Source: Pseudomonadota bacterium (GTDB taxonomy: Bacteria > Pseudomonadota > Gammaproteobacteria > JAKAQQ01). From it: 5,914 bases of DNA. A program made the translations under genes and the position numbers. The stretch lies in the NCBI GenBank assembly GCA_021828425.1, contig JAKARN010000100.1, positions 1 to 5,914 on the forward strand. Reading direction: 5' to 3'. Below, in pieces: positions 1-5,810 of the stretch (position 1 is the stretch's first letter; each line of letters opens with the position of its first letter). The notes beneath the pieces are model-generated. The model worked only from the letters and a program-made list of their open reading frames with translations. It made no database searches and was not told the DNA's origin.

Positions 1-561
1 GGGCAAACGCGACCGGGCGGCCAGATCGTCGAGCCAGCTCAGACGCAACGACGCATAGACGACACTGCGAACGGACCGACCCGCGGTGATGATCGGGGTG
101 GCGAAGACCACCATGGGGGTGTGGATCACCCGGCCGACTTGAAAGGAGCCCACCACATGCCGCCTGCCCTGGATCGCTGCCTTGAAATAAGGACGGTCCC
201 CGAGATAGACCCGGCTCTTTAACGGAACTGCACTGCAGTGGAGATCACCCCTCCGGTCGATCACGCCGATATTGGCAAGAGACGGGTTCCGGGCCAGGAT
301 CCGGGCGAGGAAACGGTGGCAGATCAGGGGAGATCCGGAGCGGACCGTGGGAACCAGGGCCAGCGTCGCGGTGAGGTTCCGGGTGAGCTCGATGACCTGT
401 GCATAGCTCGCGGAGACGGTTCCGGCCAGAGACAAGGTTTCACGATGCGCCTCATGGATCGCCTCGACCCGGTTTTCCTCCCTGGAATGGATGATCACGG
501 CCACGGCCGGCATCACGGCCAAAAGCACAAGGATCATCAATCGCGCCCGCAGGCTCTTCAT
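1..561 (-). CDS. Membrane-anchored sensor protein, N-terminal part (Cache/PDC-like periplasmic domain), truncated by window edge
   Basis: The reading frame is open from an ATG at 561 down to base 1 (187 codons) and continues outside the window. An in-frame TGA about 20 codons upstream of the ATG limits the start; a GTG five codons after the last upstream Ala-Thr-Arg stretch is the only close alternative, and no strong ribosome binding site marks either. Residues 8-25 form one hydrophobic membrane segment after a basic N-terminus (MKSLRAR). Residues 26-187 look periplasmic: a helical stretch, then IGVIDRRGDLHCS (about 98-110), YLGDRPYFKAAIQG (119-132) and VGSFQVGRVIHTPMVVFATPI (137-157). The pattern of D..G, then RpYFk.A..G, then vG....gr, then P...fa.PI is typical of Cache/PDC ligand-binding sensor domains. 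Such proteins usually continue into HAMP, PAS, GGDEF/EAL or histidine kinase domains, but the output domain is not visible here. It is read divergently from the gene at 982. The family call is firm; ligand and output are unknown. Confidence 0.8.
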   Translation of the reverse strand, partial: MKSLRARLMILVLLAVMPAVAVIIHSREENRVEAIHEAHRETLSLAGTVSASYAQVIELTRNLTATLALVPTVRSGSPLICHRFLARILARNPSLANIGVIDRRGDLHCSAVPLKSRVYLGDRPYFKAAIQGRRHVVGSFQVGRVIHTPMVVFATPIITAGRSVRSVVYASLRLSWLDDLAARSRLP

Positions 562-981
562 GGCAGGACGGCCTGGCACCGGGCGCGTCGCTTCACCGGA
601 AACCCGGGCCCCCTGCGATCAAAAGCGGGCTCGCACCCCGTGCCCGAACCGGGGTTCGATCACCTGGAATCAGGGTCTTGAGCCCCGAGGGACGGATGCT
701 CACAGAGGCGCAACCGGCGGGGGGAGAAGGCTCTGGATCCCGGTGAGGTTCCTGAGAGTTTTCGCAGGCATCTCTCGTCCCTTGCTGGCCAGTTTCAAAA
801 ATAACCTTTTGGATCAGGAGACGTCAAGCTGGGATTGCCTGCCGGTTCCGGAATCAGGTCCGGAGCAGGACAGGAAGAGATCCAGCGCCAGCGCACGTCA
901 CCCCGTTGTGCCCACAGGACCATCCATGTTCACTTCCCGGGCGGGTCGGGAGTGTTAGGATGAATCCAGTCAATTGAGGAT
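562..981. other. Divergent intergenic region without a convincing gene
   Basis: This is 420 bp between the divergent starts of the sensor gene (561, minus) and the TPR-like gene (982, plus). Several frames are open but none has coding character; those crossing it are shadows. It holds the minus-strand promoter candidate at 798-827 and a minus-strand GAGAG/CTCTCAGG hairpin motif (about 751-776). Near the right end are two tiny ORFs: MNPVN-stop at 960-977 and MWAQL-stop at 980-997. No good plus-strand promoter was found. Confidence 0.6.
798..827 (-). promoter_or_regulatory. Candidate sigma70-type promoter for the sensor gene
   Basis: Read on the minus strand, TTGACG (822-827) is followed by an 18-bp spacer and TATTTT (798-803), in one of the few AT-rich patches of the intergenic region. 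Five of six bases match the -35 consensus and four of six the -10. If real, it gives the sensor gene a long leader of about 230 nt. This is a pattern match only, and the long distance to the start codon lowers confidence. Confidence 0.35.
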
Positions 982-2151
982 GTGGGCACAGCTGTGAGCG
1001 GATGCACTCCCCGGGCTGGCACTCCGCCACCCCCACCGGTACACCACCCCGGGTGGGGGGCGTGCACGCTGGTCGCTCTCCTCCTCTGTACGTCCCCGGT
1101 CCGGGCCGACATCCTCACCCGGGCGAGAATGCTGGTTCATGATGGCTACGGGCATCGCGCCCGCGCACTCATCAGGCCCCGCCTGGTCCCGGGCCCTGCC
1201 GGGGGGACACTGCTCCGGCTCGACGCAGAGGCCCTCTTCCAGGACCACCACTTCCGCCGGGCCTACCGGGATGCCAAGACCCTGGTCCGGGAGGAGCCCC
1301 ATGACGCGAAGGACTGGCTTTTTTACGCCGCCGCTCTCCTGGCAAAAAGCGCGAAGGGGGGATTTTTCTCCCTCCTCGACAACGCCAAGCGCATGCACCG
1401 GGCTCTCGAGCGGGCGGTCCACCTGGATCCCCGCGATCTCGGGGCGCGGTTTTCGCTCCTGGAGTATGACTCCGATGCCCCGGGGTTTCTGGGTGGCAGC
1501 GCACACGAGGCCCGGATCGAACTCCAGGCCATCGGGCGGGAGAACCCAGCCTATGGTCAGATGGCCCAGGCCGAGCTGGCCTGGGGAAAGGGCCACCGGT
1601 CGGTCGCCTGGTTGGAACTCCAGCGTGTGGTGGCCGGAAGACAGGTCCCCCACCGAGCCCCCCAGCTGCTCGCGCGTTACGCACTTGCCATTGCCATCCG
1701 CGACCGGAAGAAAAGAAAACCCGGAACCGTGATCCGGGCCGCCTTCCGGACGGCGTGGACCGAAACGCGACCGCTCGCCATCCGCAACCGGCCGCGGAGG
1801 CTCATCGACTTCTACCACCTGGGACTGATTTCAGCCCTCTCGGGGTCCCGTCGACAGGAAGGGATCGGTTTCCTCCGCAACTATCTCGCCGCAAAGATTC
1901 CGGATCCCGATCCGCCCAAGGCCTGGGCCGACTACCGCCTGGGTGAGATCGAAGCCGCCCTGGGGCATTCCAGCCATGCCCGTGGGGAATACCGGAACGC
2001 CCTGGCCGGTGCCGACCGGATGCCCCCTTTCCTGAAACCCAAACGGCTGATTCTGCGGGTCAGGCGGGCGCTCAAGAACCTCCCGCGTCCGCCGGCCCGG
2101 CCGACTGGATCGGGCCCTCCCCCGCCGGAACCAACCCCCAACGCTCCATGA
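982..2151 (+). CDS. Exported TPR-like (tetratricopeptide) protein, function unknown
   Basis: This 389-residue frame starts at GTG 982; GTG 994 is an equally possible start. An in-frame TGA at 961 rules out anything much longer. A GAGGA at 976-980 is too close to 982 and rather far from 994, so the start is uncertain. The N-terminus is Pro-rich, then ACTLVALLLCTSPVRA (about 27-42) looks like a signal peptide core with cleavage after VRA, so the protein is probably periplasmic. The rest is helical with TPR-like signs: paired helices at about 75-125 (LDAEALFQDHHFRRAYRDAK), ALERAVHLDPRDLGARF (141-157), a YDSDAPGFLGGSAHEA stretch (162-177) resembling the 'aP...GGs..kA' signature of some secreted TPR proteins, and ALGHSSHARGEYRNAL (326-341). 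The C-terminal 25 residues are Pro-rich and lie antisense to the end of thpR, so they may carry little function. It probably acts as a scaffold or interaction protein; the partner is unknown. Confidence 0.7.
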   Translation: MGTAVSGCTPRAGTPPPPPVHHPGWGACTLVALLLCTSPVRADILTRARMLVHDGYGHRARALIRPRLVPGPAGGTLLRLDAEALFQDHHFRRAYRDAKTLVREEPHDAKDWLFYAAALLAKSAKGGFFSLLDNAKRMHRALERAVHLDPRDLGARFSLLEYDSDAPGFLGGSAHEARIELQAIGRENPAYGQMAQAELAWGKGHRSVAWLELQRVVAGRQVPHRAPQLLARYALAIAIRDRKKRKPGTVIRAAFRTAWTETRPLAIRNRPRRLIDFYHLGLISALSGSRRQEGIGFLRNYLAAKIPDPDPPKAWADYRLGEIEAALGHSSHARGEYRNALAGADRMPPFLKPKRLILRVRRALKNLPRPPARPTGSGPPPPEPTPNAP

Positions 2152-2656
2152 TCCGGTAGGGAGGACCCGGGCGGGAGCAGGCCATGCAGAAGTCCGTGAC
2201 CGGCCAGTCGATGGGTTCGATCAGGCAGCCCTCCCGGGCCGGGGGTCGCGAGAGGCGGGCGATCGTGAGGTGGGGGACGAAGGCGGAGGGGGCCGGAACC
2301 GGGACCGCGGCTCTCTCGAGTCCGTCCCGGAGCCGGCCCACCAGTCCGGTCAGTGCCTCCGGCACGCGGGACGCAGCCAACCAGAGGGTTTTCGAGCGGG
2401 GGAAAGACCCGAAGCGGTCCAGACGGAGCGTGAAGCCAAAACCGGTGAGCCCCTGGGCCACGGAGATGGCCTCTCTCCTTTCCCCGTCCGGGAGCGCGCC
2501 CAGGAAGACGAGGGTGAGGTGAAGGTCTCCTGCACTCGGGGTTCTCCGTACCCGGGCTCCCATCGGCTCCGTCCAGGACGGGATCCGATCGTGGATGGCC
2601 CGCGCCCGGATGGCAGCCGGCCAAAGCGCAAAGAAATAGTTCGGCTCCGATTTCAC
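2072..2656 (-). CDS. thpR: RNA 2',3'-cyclic phosphodiesterase (LigT/ThpR family, 2H phosphoesterase)
   Basis: The 194-residue protein belongs to the two-histidine phosphoesterase superfamily. The family opens 2',3'-cyclic phosphates on RNA to 2'-phosphates and was first described as a 2'-5' RNA ligase; it acts in the cytoplasm. Both catalytic motifs are present: HLTL at 46-49 and HLTI at 129-132, 83 residues apart as expected for the family. The N-terminal strand NYFFALWP (6-13) and the strand FLGALPDG after the first motif also fit. GTG 2656 is chosen as start because GGGGGAGG lies six bases upstream. The in-frame ATG at 2662 directly abuts that site, and longer frames add only low-complexity sequence. 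Typical family length is about 175-200. The last 26 codons overlap the convergent TPR-like gene by 80 bp; the fold probably ends near ERWGLVP (171-177). It lies 211 bp after the propeller gene on the same strand with no clear link. Confidence 0.92.
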   Translation of the reverse strand: MKSEPNYFFALWPAAIRARAIHDRIPSWTEPMGARVRRTPSAGDLHLTLVFLGALPDGERREAISVAQGLTGFGFTLRLDRFGSFPRSKTLWLAASRVPEALTGLVGRLRDGLERAAVPVPAPSAFVPHLTIARLSRPPAREGCLIEPIDWPVTDFCMACSRPGPPYRIMERWGLVPAGEGPIQSAGPADAGGS

Positions 2657-2662
2657 GAGCAT

Positions 2663-2670
2663 CCTCCCCC
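2663..2670 (-). promoter_or_regulatory. Ribosome binding site that sets the thpR start
   Basis: GGGGGAGG on the minus strand has six bases between it and the GTG at 2656. The ATG at 2662 follows it with no spacing, so the GTG is the better start. Confidence 0.65.
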
Positions 2671-2867
2671 AGGGCACCTCGGGTCGACCCCTTCCCGCGG
2701 GAAGAAAACCCATCACGGGCTCTGGACGAGTGATTGCGGGAACGTCTGTCAGGCGCGCCCGCAGGAACGGGAGGGGCAGACCGTCGCCCGTCCCTCCCCC
2801 GCACGGTGGGCAAGATCCCCCACCTCCCTTCCATCCCCAGCGGAAGAAAGAACCCGGGCAACGCCTC

Positions 2868-4745
2868 TCAGGTCCGCACTTTCCTCCGCATCCGCACCAG
2901 GAACAGTCCAAAAGTCAGCAGCAGAAGATCGGGTAAACCAAGCCCCCCACTTCCCGAACTTGACGGAGGAGAACTTCCGGAACCCACTGTGACCTGGCTC
3001 AGCGCCGTGCCGTTCGTGCTCACCGGATCCTCCTGGTTGCTCGTGACCCCCGCCGCATCGAACCACGTTCCCGCAGTCTCCGCCTCGAGAGTAAAGCTGG
3101 GTTGCCAATGAGCACCGGGCAAAAGACCCGCCAGCGTGCAGCTCACGCTCTGTCCGCTCATCACGCAACTGCCACCATCGGGATTATCGCCAACTGCCTT
3201 GAGCCCTCCCGGCACCGCCTCGGTGAGCACAACCCCGGTCGCCGTGACGGACGGATCGGTATTGGTCACGACAGCACCCAGCGTCACGTCATTGCCGGGC
3301 ATCACACTCGCCGGGGTCGCAGTGAGCGCCAGACCCAGATCCACCTCCGGAATCTGGTAGAAATACGCCTCGCCCGCATTTGAGAAGCCGCCGACGGTGG
3401 TCTGCAATGCGCCGATGAAAAGAACCCGGCCATTGGCCGAGAGAGCCACGCCACTGTCCCCGAAGAGGTCGTAACTGGTTGCAGCAGGGTCCTGAAACAC
3501 CTGGGCCAGGGTCCAGTTTCCAGTCGCATCCGACGTGTAGAGAAAAGCTTCCCCCGCATCAAACTGGCCGTTGACTGCGGCATCGGAGCCGACCAGGACG
3601 CTCGTGCCTTCCTCCGAGATGGCCACAGGGAACCCAAAATCATCGTTTGCCACATCCGTGGGATCGGGCAGGCTCGCCACGAGCTTCCACGTGTTGCCGG
3701 ATTCGGCATAGATATAGGCCATGCCCGCACCCTTCTGGCCATTGACCGTAGCACCCTCTGCGGCAATGATGGCCACCTTGCCGTCGTACGAGAGTGCAAG
3801 GCAGGTGTACCCGAACTCATCAAACGCCGTGGCCGCCGGATCATCGAACTCATGGGATTCGACCCAGGTGCCGTTCGAGGTCAACGTATAGAGATAGGCC
3901 TTGCCGGCACCGGCCTGTCCGCTGACCGCGGCATCCGAACCGACCAGGACGTTCGAGCCGTTGCCCGAGATGGAGAGCACCGCGCCGAAATAGTCATACT
4001 TGGCGTCGTCCGGATCCGGAATCGCCGCAACCTGCTTCCAGGAACCGCTCGCATCGCTGTAAAGATAGACCTCCCCGGCTTCGGCGTGGCCATTGACCGT
4101 CGTGTGCCACGCCGCGATCCCGGCGGTTTGCCCATCACTGGAAAGCGACACATCGCATACACTGAACTGATCGCCCGCAGTTGCCTTGGGATCCACAAAG
4201 ACATGGGATTCGACCCAGGTGCCGTTCGGGGCCAGCGTATAGAGATAGGCCTTCCCGGCATCGGCCTGCCCGTTGACCGCAGCCTGAGAACCCACGAGGG
4301 CCATGGTCCCGTTTCCGTTCAGGGCCAGATCGTAACCAAAGTCATCCGATGCCGCATCATCCGGATCGCTGATCCCCTGGACCGGGGTCCAGTGGCCACT
4401 GGCATCACTGTAGATGTAGGCCTTGCCGGCATCATTTGCGGTTCCCACGGTGGCGTACGGTGCCGCCACGAGGGCCGTCTCCCCGTCCGCGGACAGTACG
4501 GTACCGCTGTTGCAACCGTTCCCGAAGGTGTCGTTCGCGGCGGGTACCGGCTCGGTCACGGCCGTGACATCGCTGAAAATCCCGTTGCCCGCGCTCGCGC
4601 TCGCAGCCGGGCCCAGGGACGCAAAAAGAAGTGTCCCGGCCCACAGGATCCCTGCCGCAACAATCCGCCGCCGCCGTGTTTTTCCGGAACCTGAAGCTTG
4701 ATGCCAGATACTGGATTTAGCCACCGGAACCCCCTGGCATCTCAT
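2868..4745 (-). CDS. Secreted FG-GAP beta-propeller protein with DUF11 domain and GlyGly-CTERM-like tail
   Basis: The protein has 625 residues. Start ATG 4745 has AAAGG four bases upstream; GTG 4724 with AGGGGG five bases upstream is a real alternative and removes only seven residues. Residues 23-52 (RRRR, a hydrophobic core, then ASASA) are a signal peptide. Seven repeats follow, with FG or FS at 74, 136, 194, 253, 311, 370 and 428. Each reads roughly DxFG...(A/L)S.DG..alvg....vnGq..AGkaYlY....W, the FG-GAP_2 type, so a closed seven-bladed propeller is expected. Residues 468-588 resemble DUF11 (TATPASVMPGNDVTLGAVVTN, with a likely C527-C536 disulfide). Then come a Ser/Gly linker (589-601), a hydrophobic segment (603-617) and RMRRKVR. 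This tail resembles GlyGly-CTERM, which is processed by rhombosortase in gammaproteobacteria. It is probably a surface or secreted protein; the binding partner is unknown. Odd blades 1, 3 and 5 carry a cysteine near the FG that even blades lack. Confidence 0.85.
   Translation of the reverse strand: MRCQGVPVAKSSIWHQASGSGKTRRRRIVAAGILWAGTLLFASLGPAASASAGNGIFSDVTAVTEPVPAANDTFGNGCNSGTVLSADGETALVAAPYATVGTANDAGKAYIYSDASGHWTPVQGISDPDDAASDDFGYDLALNGNGTMALVGSQAAVNGQADAGKAYLYTLAPNGTWVESHVFVDPKATAGDQFSVCDVSLSSDGQTAGIAAWHTTVNGHAEAGEVYLYSDASGSWKQVAAIPDPDDAKYDYFGAVLSISGNGSNVLVGSDAAVSGQAGAGKAYLYTLTSNGTWVESHEFDDPAATAFDEFGYTCLALSYDGKVAIIAAEGATVNGQKGAGMAYIYAESGNTWKLVASLPDPTDVANDDFGFPVAISEEGTSVLVGSDAAVNGQFDAGEAFLYTSDATGNWTLAQVFQDPAATSYDLFGDSGVALSANGRVLFIGALQTTVGGFSNAGEAYFYQIPEVDLGLALTATPASVMPGNDVTLGAVVTNTDPSVTATGVVLTEAVPGGLKAVGDNPDGGSCVMSGQSVSCTLAGLLPGAHWQPSFTLEAETAGTWFDAAGVTSNQEDPVSTNGTALSQVTVGSGSSPPSSSGSGGLGLPDLLLLTFGLFLVRMRRKVRT
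3354..4535 (-). repeat. Seven in-gene propeller repeats with a 351-bp two-blade period
   Basis: These are the DNA repeats encoding blades 1-7. Blades fall in two alternating classes. Even blades (2, 4, 6) share VGSxAAVxGQ, and blades 2 and 4 also share NGTWVESH; odd blades (1, 3, 5) share the W..V.....DP pattern, with SDASG in 1 and 3. FG positions of same-class blades are mostly 117 residues (351 bp) apart. At DNA level 4202-4261 and 3851-3910 differ at only 5 of 60 bases. Confidence 0.8.
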
Positions 4746-4824
4746 GATGCCTTTAGTAGTTGTGACGGTTGCCCCCGCAGTTGTTGGTCGTAATCAAGGT
4801 CACTTGCGGGAGCCCATCGGGCGG

Positions 4825-4853
4825 ATGTTATGCCCCCCCCGCCAGCCTGTCAA
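4825..4853 (-). promoter_or_regulatory. Near-consensus sigma70 promoter of the propeller gene, with G8 tract in the spacer
   Basis: Read on the minus strand: TTGACA (4848-4853, perfect -35), a spacer of exactly 17 bp (4831-4847), and TAACAT (4825-4830, four of six -10 bases including the key T, A and final T). The predicted start is near 4818, giving a leader of about 73 nt to ATG 4745. Eight consecutive G (4833-4840) sit in the spacer, so a one-base slip would change it to 16 or 18 bp. Confidence 0.65.
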
Positions 4854-4869
4854 CAGCCGTTTGGAAGGC

Positions 4870-4889
4870 CGCCCGACACCGCCCGACAC
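4870..4889. repeat. Tandem 10-bp direct repeat
   Basis: CGCCCGACAC occurs twice head to tail. It lies immediately left of the palindromic element, about 17 bp upstream of the -35 box of the propeller gene. It could be a paired binding site or a simple duplication; the sequence does not decide. Confidence 0.6.
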
Positions 4890-4892
4890 TGA

Positions 4893-4969
4893 CGCAAAGC
4901 AGTCATGTCCCCCTTTCAGCCAAAGGGGGACATTTTAGAAATGCCCGAAGGGGACATGACTGTTTTGCG
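4893..4969. repeat. 77-bp palindromic element (possible MITE or insertion-sequence remnant)
   Basis: The outer arms 4893-4912 and 4950-4969 are inverted repeats matching at 19 of 20 positions (CGCAAAgCAGTCATGTCCCC against CGCAAAaCAGTCATGTCCCC); the one mismatch is a G-U pair in plus-strand RNA. Inside, 4905-4916 (ATGTCCCCCTTT) and 4922-4933 form a perfect 12-bp hairpin with loop CAGCC. A degenerate second hairpin (ATGCCC-GAA-GGGGACAT) lies at 4941-4957. The outer and inner pairings share the left arm and exclude each other. It has no coding capacity and no obvious target-site duplication. Terminal repeats of this kind occur in MITEs and at hairpin-ended transposons such as IS200/IS605 or REP elements; which applies is not clear. 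Confidence 0.7.
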
Positions 4970-5035
4970 CTAACACCCGGGCGGGTAGCTGTCGGATCCC
5001 GTGCCCACAGGGGTACCGTCGTCCGGAGGGGAAAT

Positions 5036-5248
5036 ATGGCGCCAATCGAAATCGACCGCTGGACCCGCAACCCCCCGATCTGGGCGAGTGCGGGCCACGT
5101 TTCAGAACTTACCCCGTGTGAGACGGGCGGGTGCCGCTCTTCTTGGGCAGTCGCGCCGAGTATCCCTGTCGGGCCAGGAGAGCCACGGCCTTCTTGTCGA
5201 AAGACACGAATGTGTCTCCCCCCCCACGTAGGCCTTCCTCGGCGATGA
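5036..5248 (+). CDS. Doubtful small ORF, possibly a remnant
   Basis: The 70-residue frame starts MAPIEIDRWTRNPPIWASAG. It is noted because ATG 5036 has a very good ribosome binding site (GGAGG at 5025-5029, six bases away). The first 24 codons lie in DNA free of other genes; the rest (5109 onward) is antisense to vapC and looks like a shadow (Arg/Pro/Ser-rich). No family is recognised. It may be the broken front end of a gene or of a mobile element whose other trace is the palindrome at 4893-4969, or a chance frame. Confidence 0.2.
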   Translation: MAPIEIDRWTRNPPIWASAGHVSELTPCETGGCRSSWAVAPSIPVGPGEPRPSCRKTRMCLPPHVGLPRR

Positions 5249-5537
5249 CGGCATCCGCGAAATCGCCACCGTCCTCCAACATTTTCAATCCCGCCTCGAT
5301 CAGCTCGTCATCCGCATGGACGTTTTCAGTCACGAGGAGTGTACGGATCGCGGATGCGATATCGGCGGCTGCCAGCCCGTGGACCCGATGCAGCACCCAC
5401 ACGAACTCGCAGAGGCATGGCAGGGACAGCACGATGACCGAGGCGTCCTTCAGCACCTGGTCCGCGGCGCGCGCCTGCTTGGGGTCGTCGCGCACGACGG
5501 CACGAACCAGAACATTTGTGTCGGGGGTGATCCTCAT
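5109..5537 (-). CDS. vapC: VapC-type toxin, PIN-domain ribonuclease
   Basis: This 142-residue PIN-domain protein is the toxin of a type II toxin-antitoxin pair. Family members are Mg-dependent endoribonucleases that cut tRNA or rRNA and stop translation until bound by VapB. The acidic residues are all present: D6 in PDTNVLVRAV, E44 in LCEFVWVL, D95 (with D92) in DFADAVIAEEG, and D114 in FVSFDKKA. ATG 5537 is the start because it overlaps the vapB stop as ATGA, the usual coupling in these operons; the upstream ATG at 5552 lies inside vapB. The length is normal. Oddly, GGG at 105-107 just before DTFVSFD is encoded by eight consecutive G (5218-5225), where relatives usually have a shorter 'C..lvTfD' link; this is a slippage-prone spot ahead of the last catalytic aspartate. 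The 3' end overlaps the doubtful ORF at 5036-5248. Confidence 0.9.
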   Translation of the reverse strand: MRITPDTNVLVRAVVRDDPKQARAADQVLKDASVIVLSLPCLCEFVWVLHRVHGLAAADIASAIRTLLVTENVHADDELIEAGLKMLEDGGDFADAVIAEEGLRGGGDTFVSFDKKAVALLARQGYSARLPKKSGTRPSHTG

Positions 5538-5785
5538 TTTTCGCCCGCCCAACCGCGTGTCGCCGCTTCGTTGATCTCCTCGATCGTGGCAACTCTCCGG
5601 GTCTTGCCTGCAAGCAGGCCGAGAAAGGCGTCAATACGCCCGGTCGGCCGAACCGCCCGCACCCGCAGTTCGCCACCCGGCAACTTGTAGAAAGCGATCC
5701 GCCCACCGGGCTTGACGCCCAGGTGGTGCAGCAGGTCCCGCTTGAGAGTGACCTGGCCTTTGGCGGTAACCGTTTGGGGAGTCAT
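5534..5785 (-). CDS. vapB: VapB-type antitoxin, AbrB/SpoVT-fold
   Basis: The 83-residue antitoxin has an N-terminal swapped-hairpin AbrB/MazE-type DNA-binding domain (residues 3-48: TVTAKGQVTLKRDLLHHLGV, then KPGGRIAFYKL and a GELRVRAV strand). A C-terminal tail ends TIEEINEAATRGWAGEK, which in this family wraps around the PIN toxin and blocks its active site. ATG 5785 is chosen over the upstream ATG at 5845: it begins at the conserved domain, GAGG (5794-5797) lies eight bases upstream, and the longer version would start inside the operator. The antitoxin gene comes first and overlaps vapC by four bases. Antitoxins of this type usually repress their own operon, which fits the inverted repeat at 5824-5846. 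Confidence 0.9.
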   Translation of the reverse strand: MTPQTVTAKGQVTLKRDLLHHLGVKPGGRIAFYKLPGGELRVRAVRPTGRIDAFLGLLAGKTRRVATIEEINEAATRGWAGEK

Positions 5786-5810
5786 GGGAATGGCCTCGGG
5801 ATGGATCTGG

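Noticed and set aside
645..658. CGAACC-GG-GGTTCG, resembling a tRNA T-arm or small hairpin
   Set aside because: The loop is only two bases, and no acceptor, D or anticodon arms can be built around it on either strand.
491..958. 155-codon plus-strand frame at the left of the window
   Set aside because: It starts antisense to the sensor gene, has no domain or ribosome binding site, and its composition is shadow-like.
970..1818. 282-codon minus-strand frame opposite the TPR-like gene
   Set aside because: It has no signal peptide or recognisable domain and a Pro/Gly/Arg-rich composition typical of GC-rich shadows; the plus-strand frame has a leader peptide and TPR-like helices.
2691..2704. Perfect 14-bp palindrome CTTCCCGCGGGAAG upstream of thpR
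   Set aside because: One such palindrome is not surprising in about 6 kb of GC-rich DNA (chance about 1 in 16,000 per position). It lacks a T tract for a terminator and is not repeated elsewhere in the window.
2657..2911. N-terminal extension of thpR to an ATG at 2911
   Set aside because: The extra 85 residues are Cys/Gly/Pro/Arg-rich low complexity, run into the propeller gene, and are not part of the 2H phosphoesterase fold; a good ribosome binding site supports GTG 2656.
3852..4694. 280-codon open frame on the plus strand opposite the propeller gene
   Set aside because: It is antisense to a clear repeat protein; its own repeats mirror the blade repeats, and high GC with biased codons keeps the antisense frame open.
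4905..4936. Plus-strand rho-independent terminator (12-bp GC-rich hairpin ending in TTTT)
   Set aside because: No plus-strand gene lies upstream, and the T run is short and partly inside the stem; it is better explained as part of the palindromic element.
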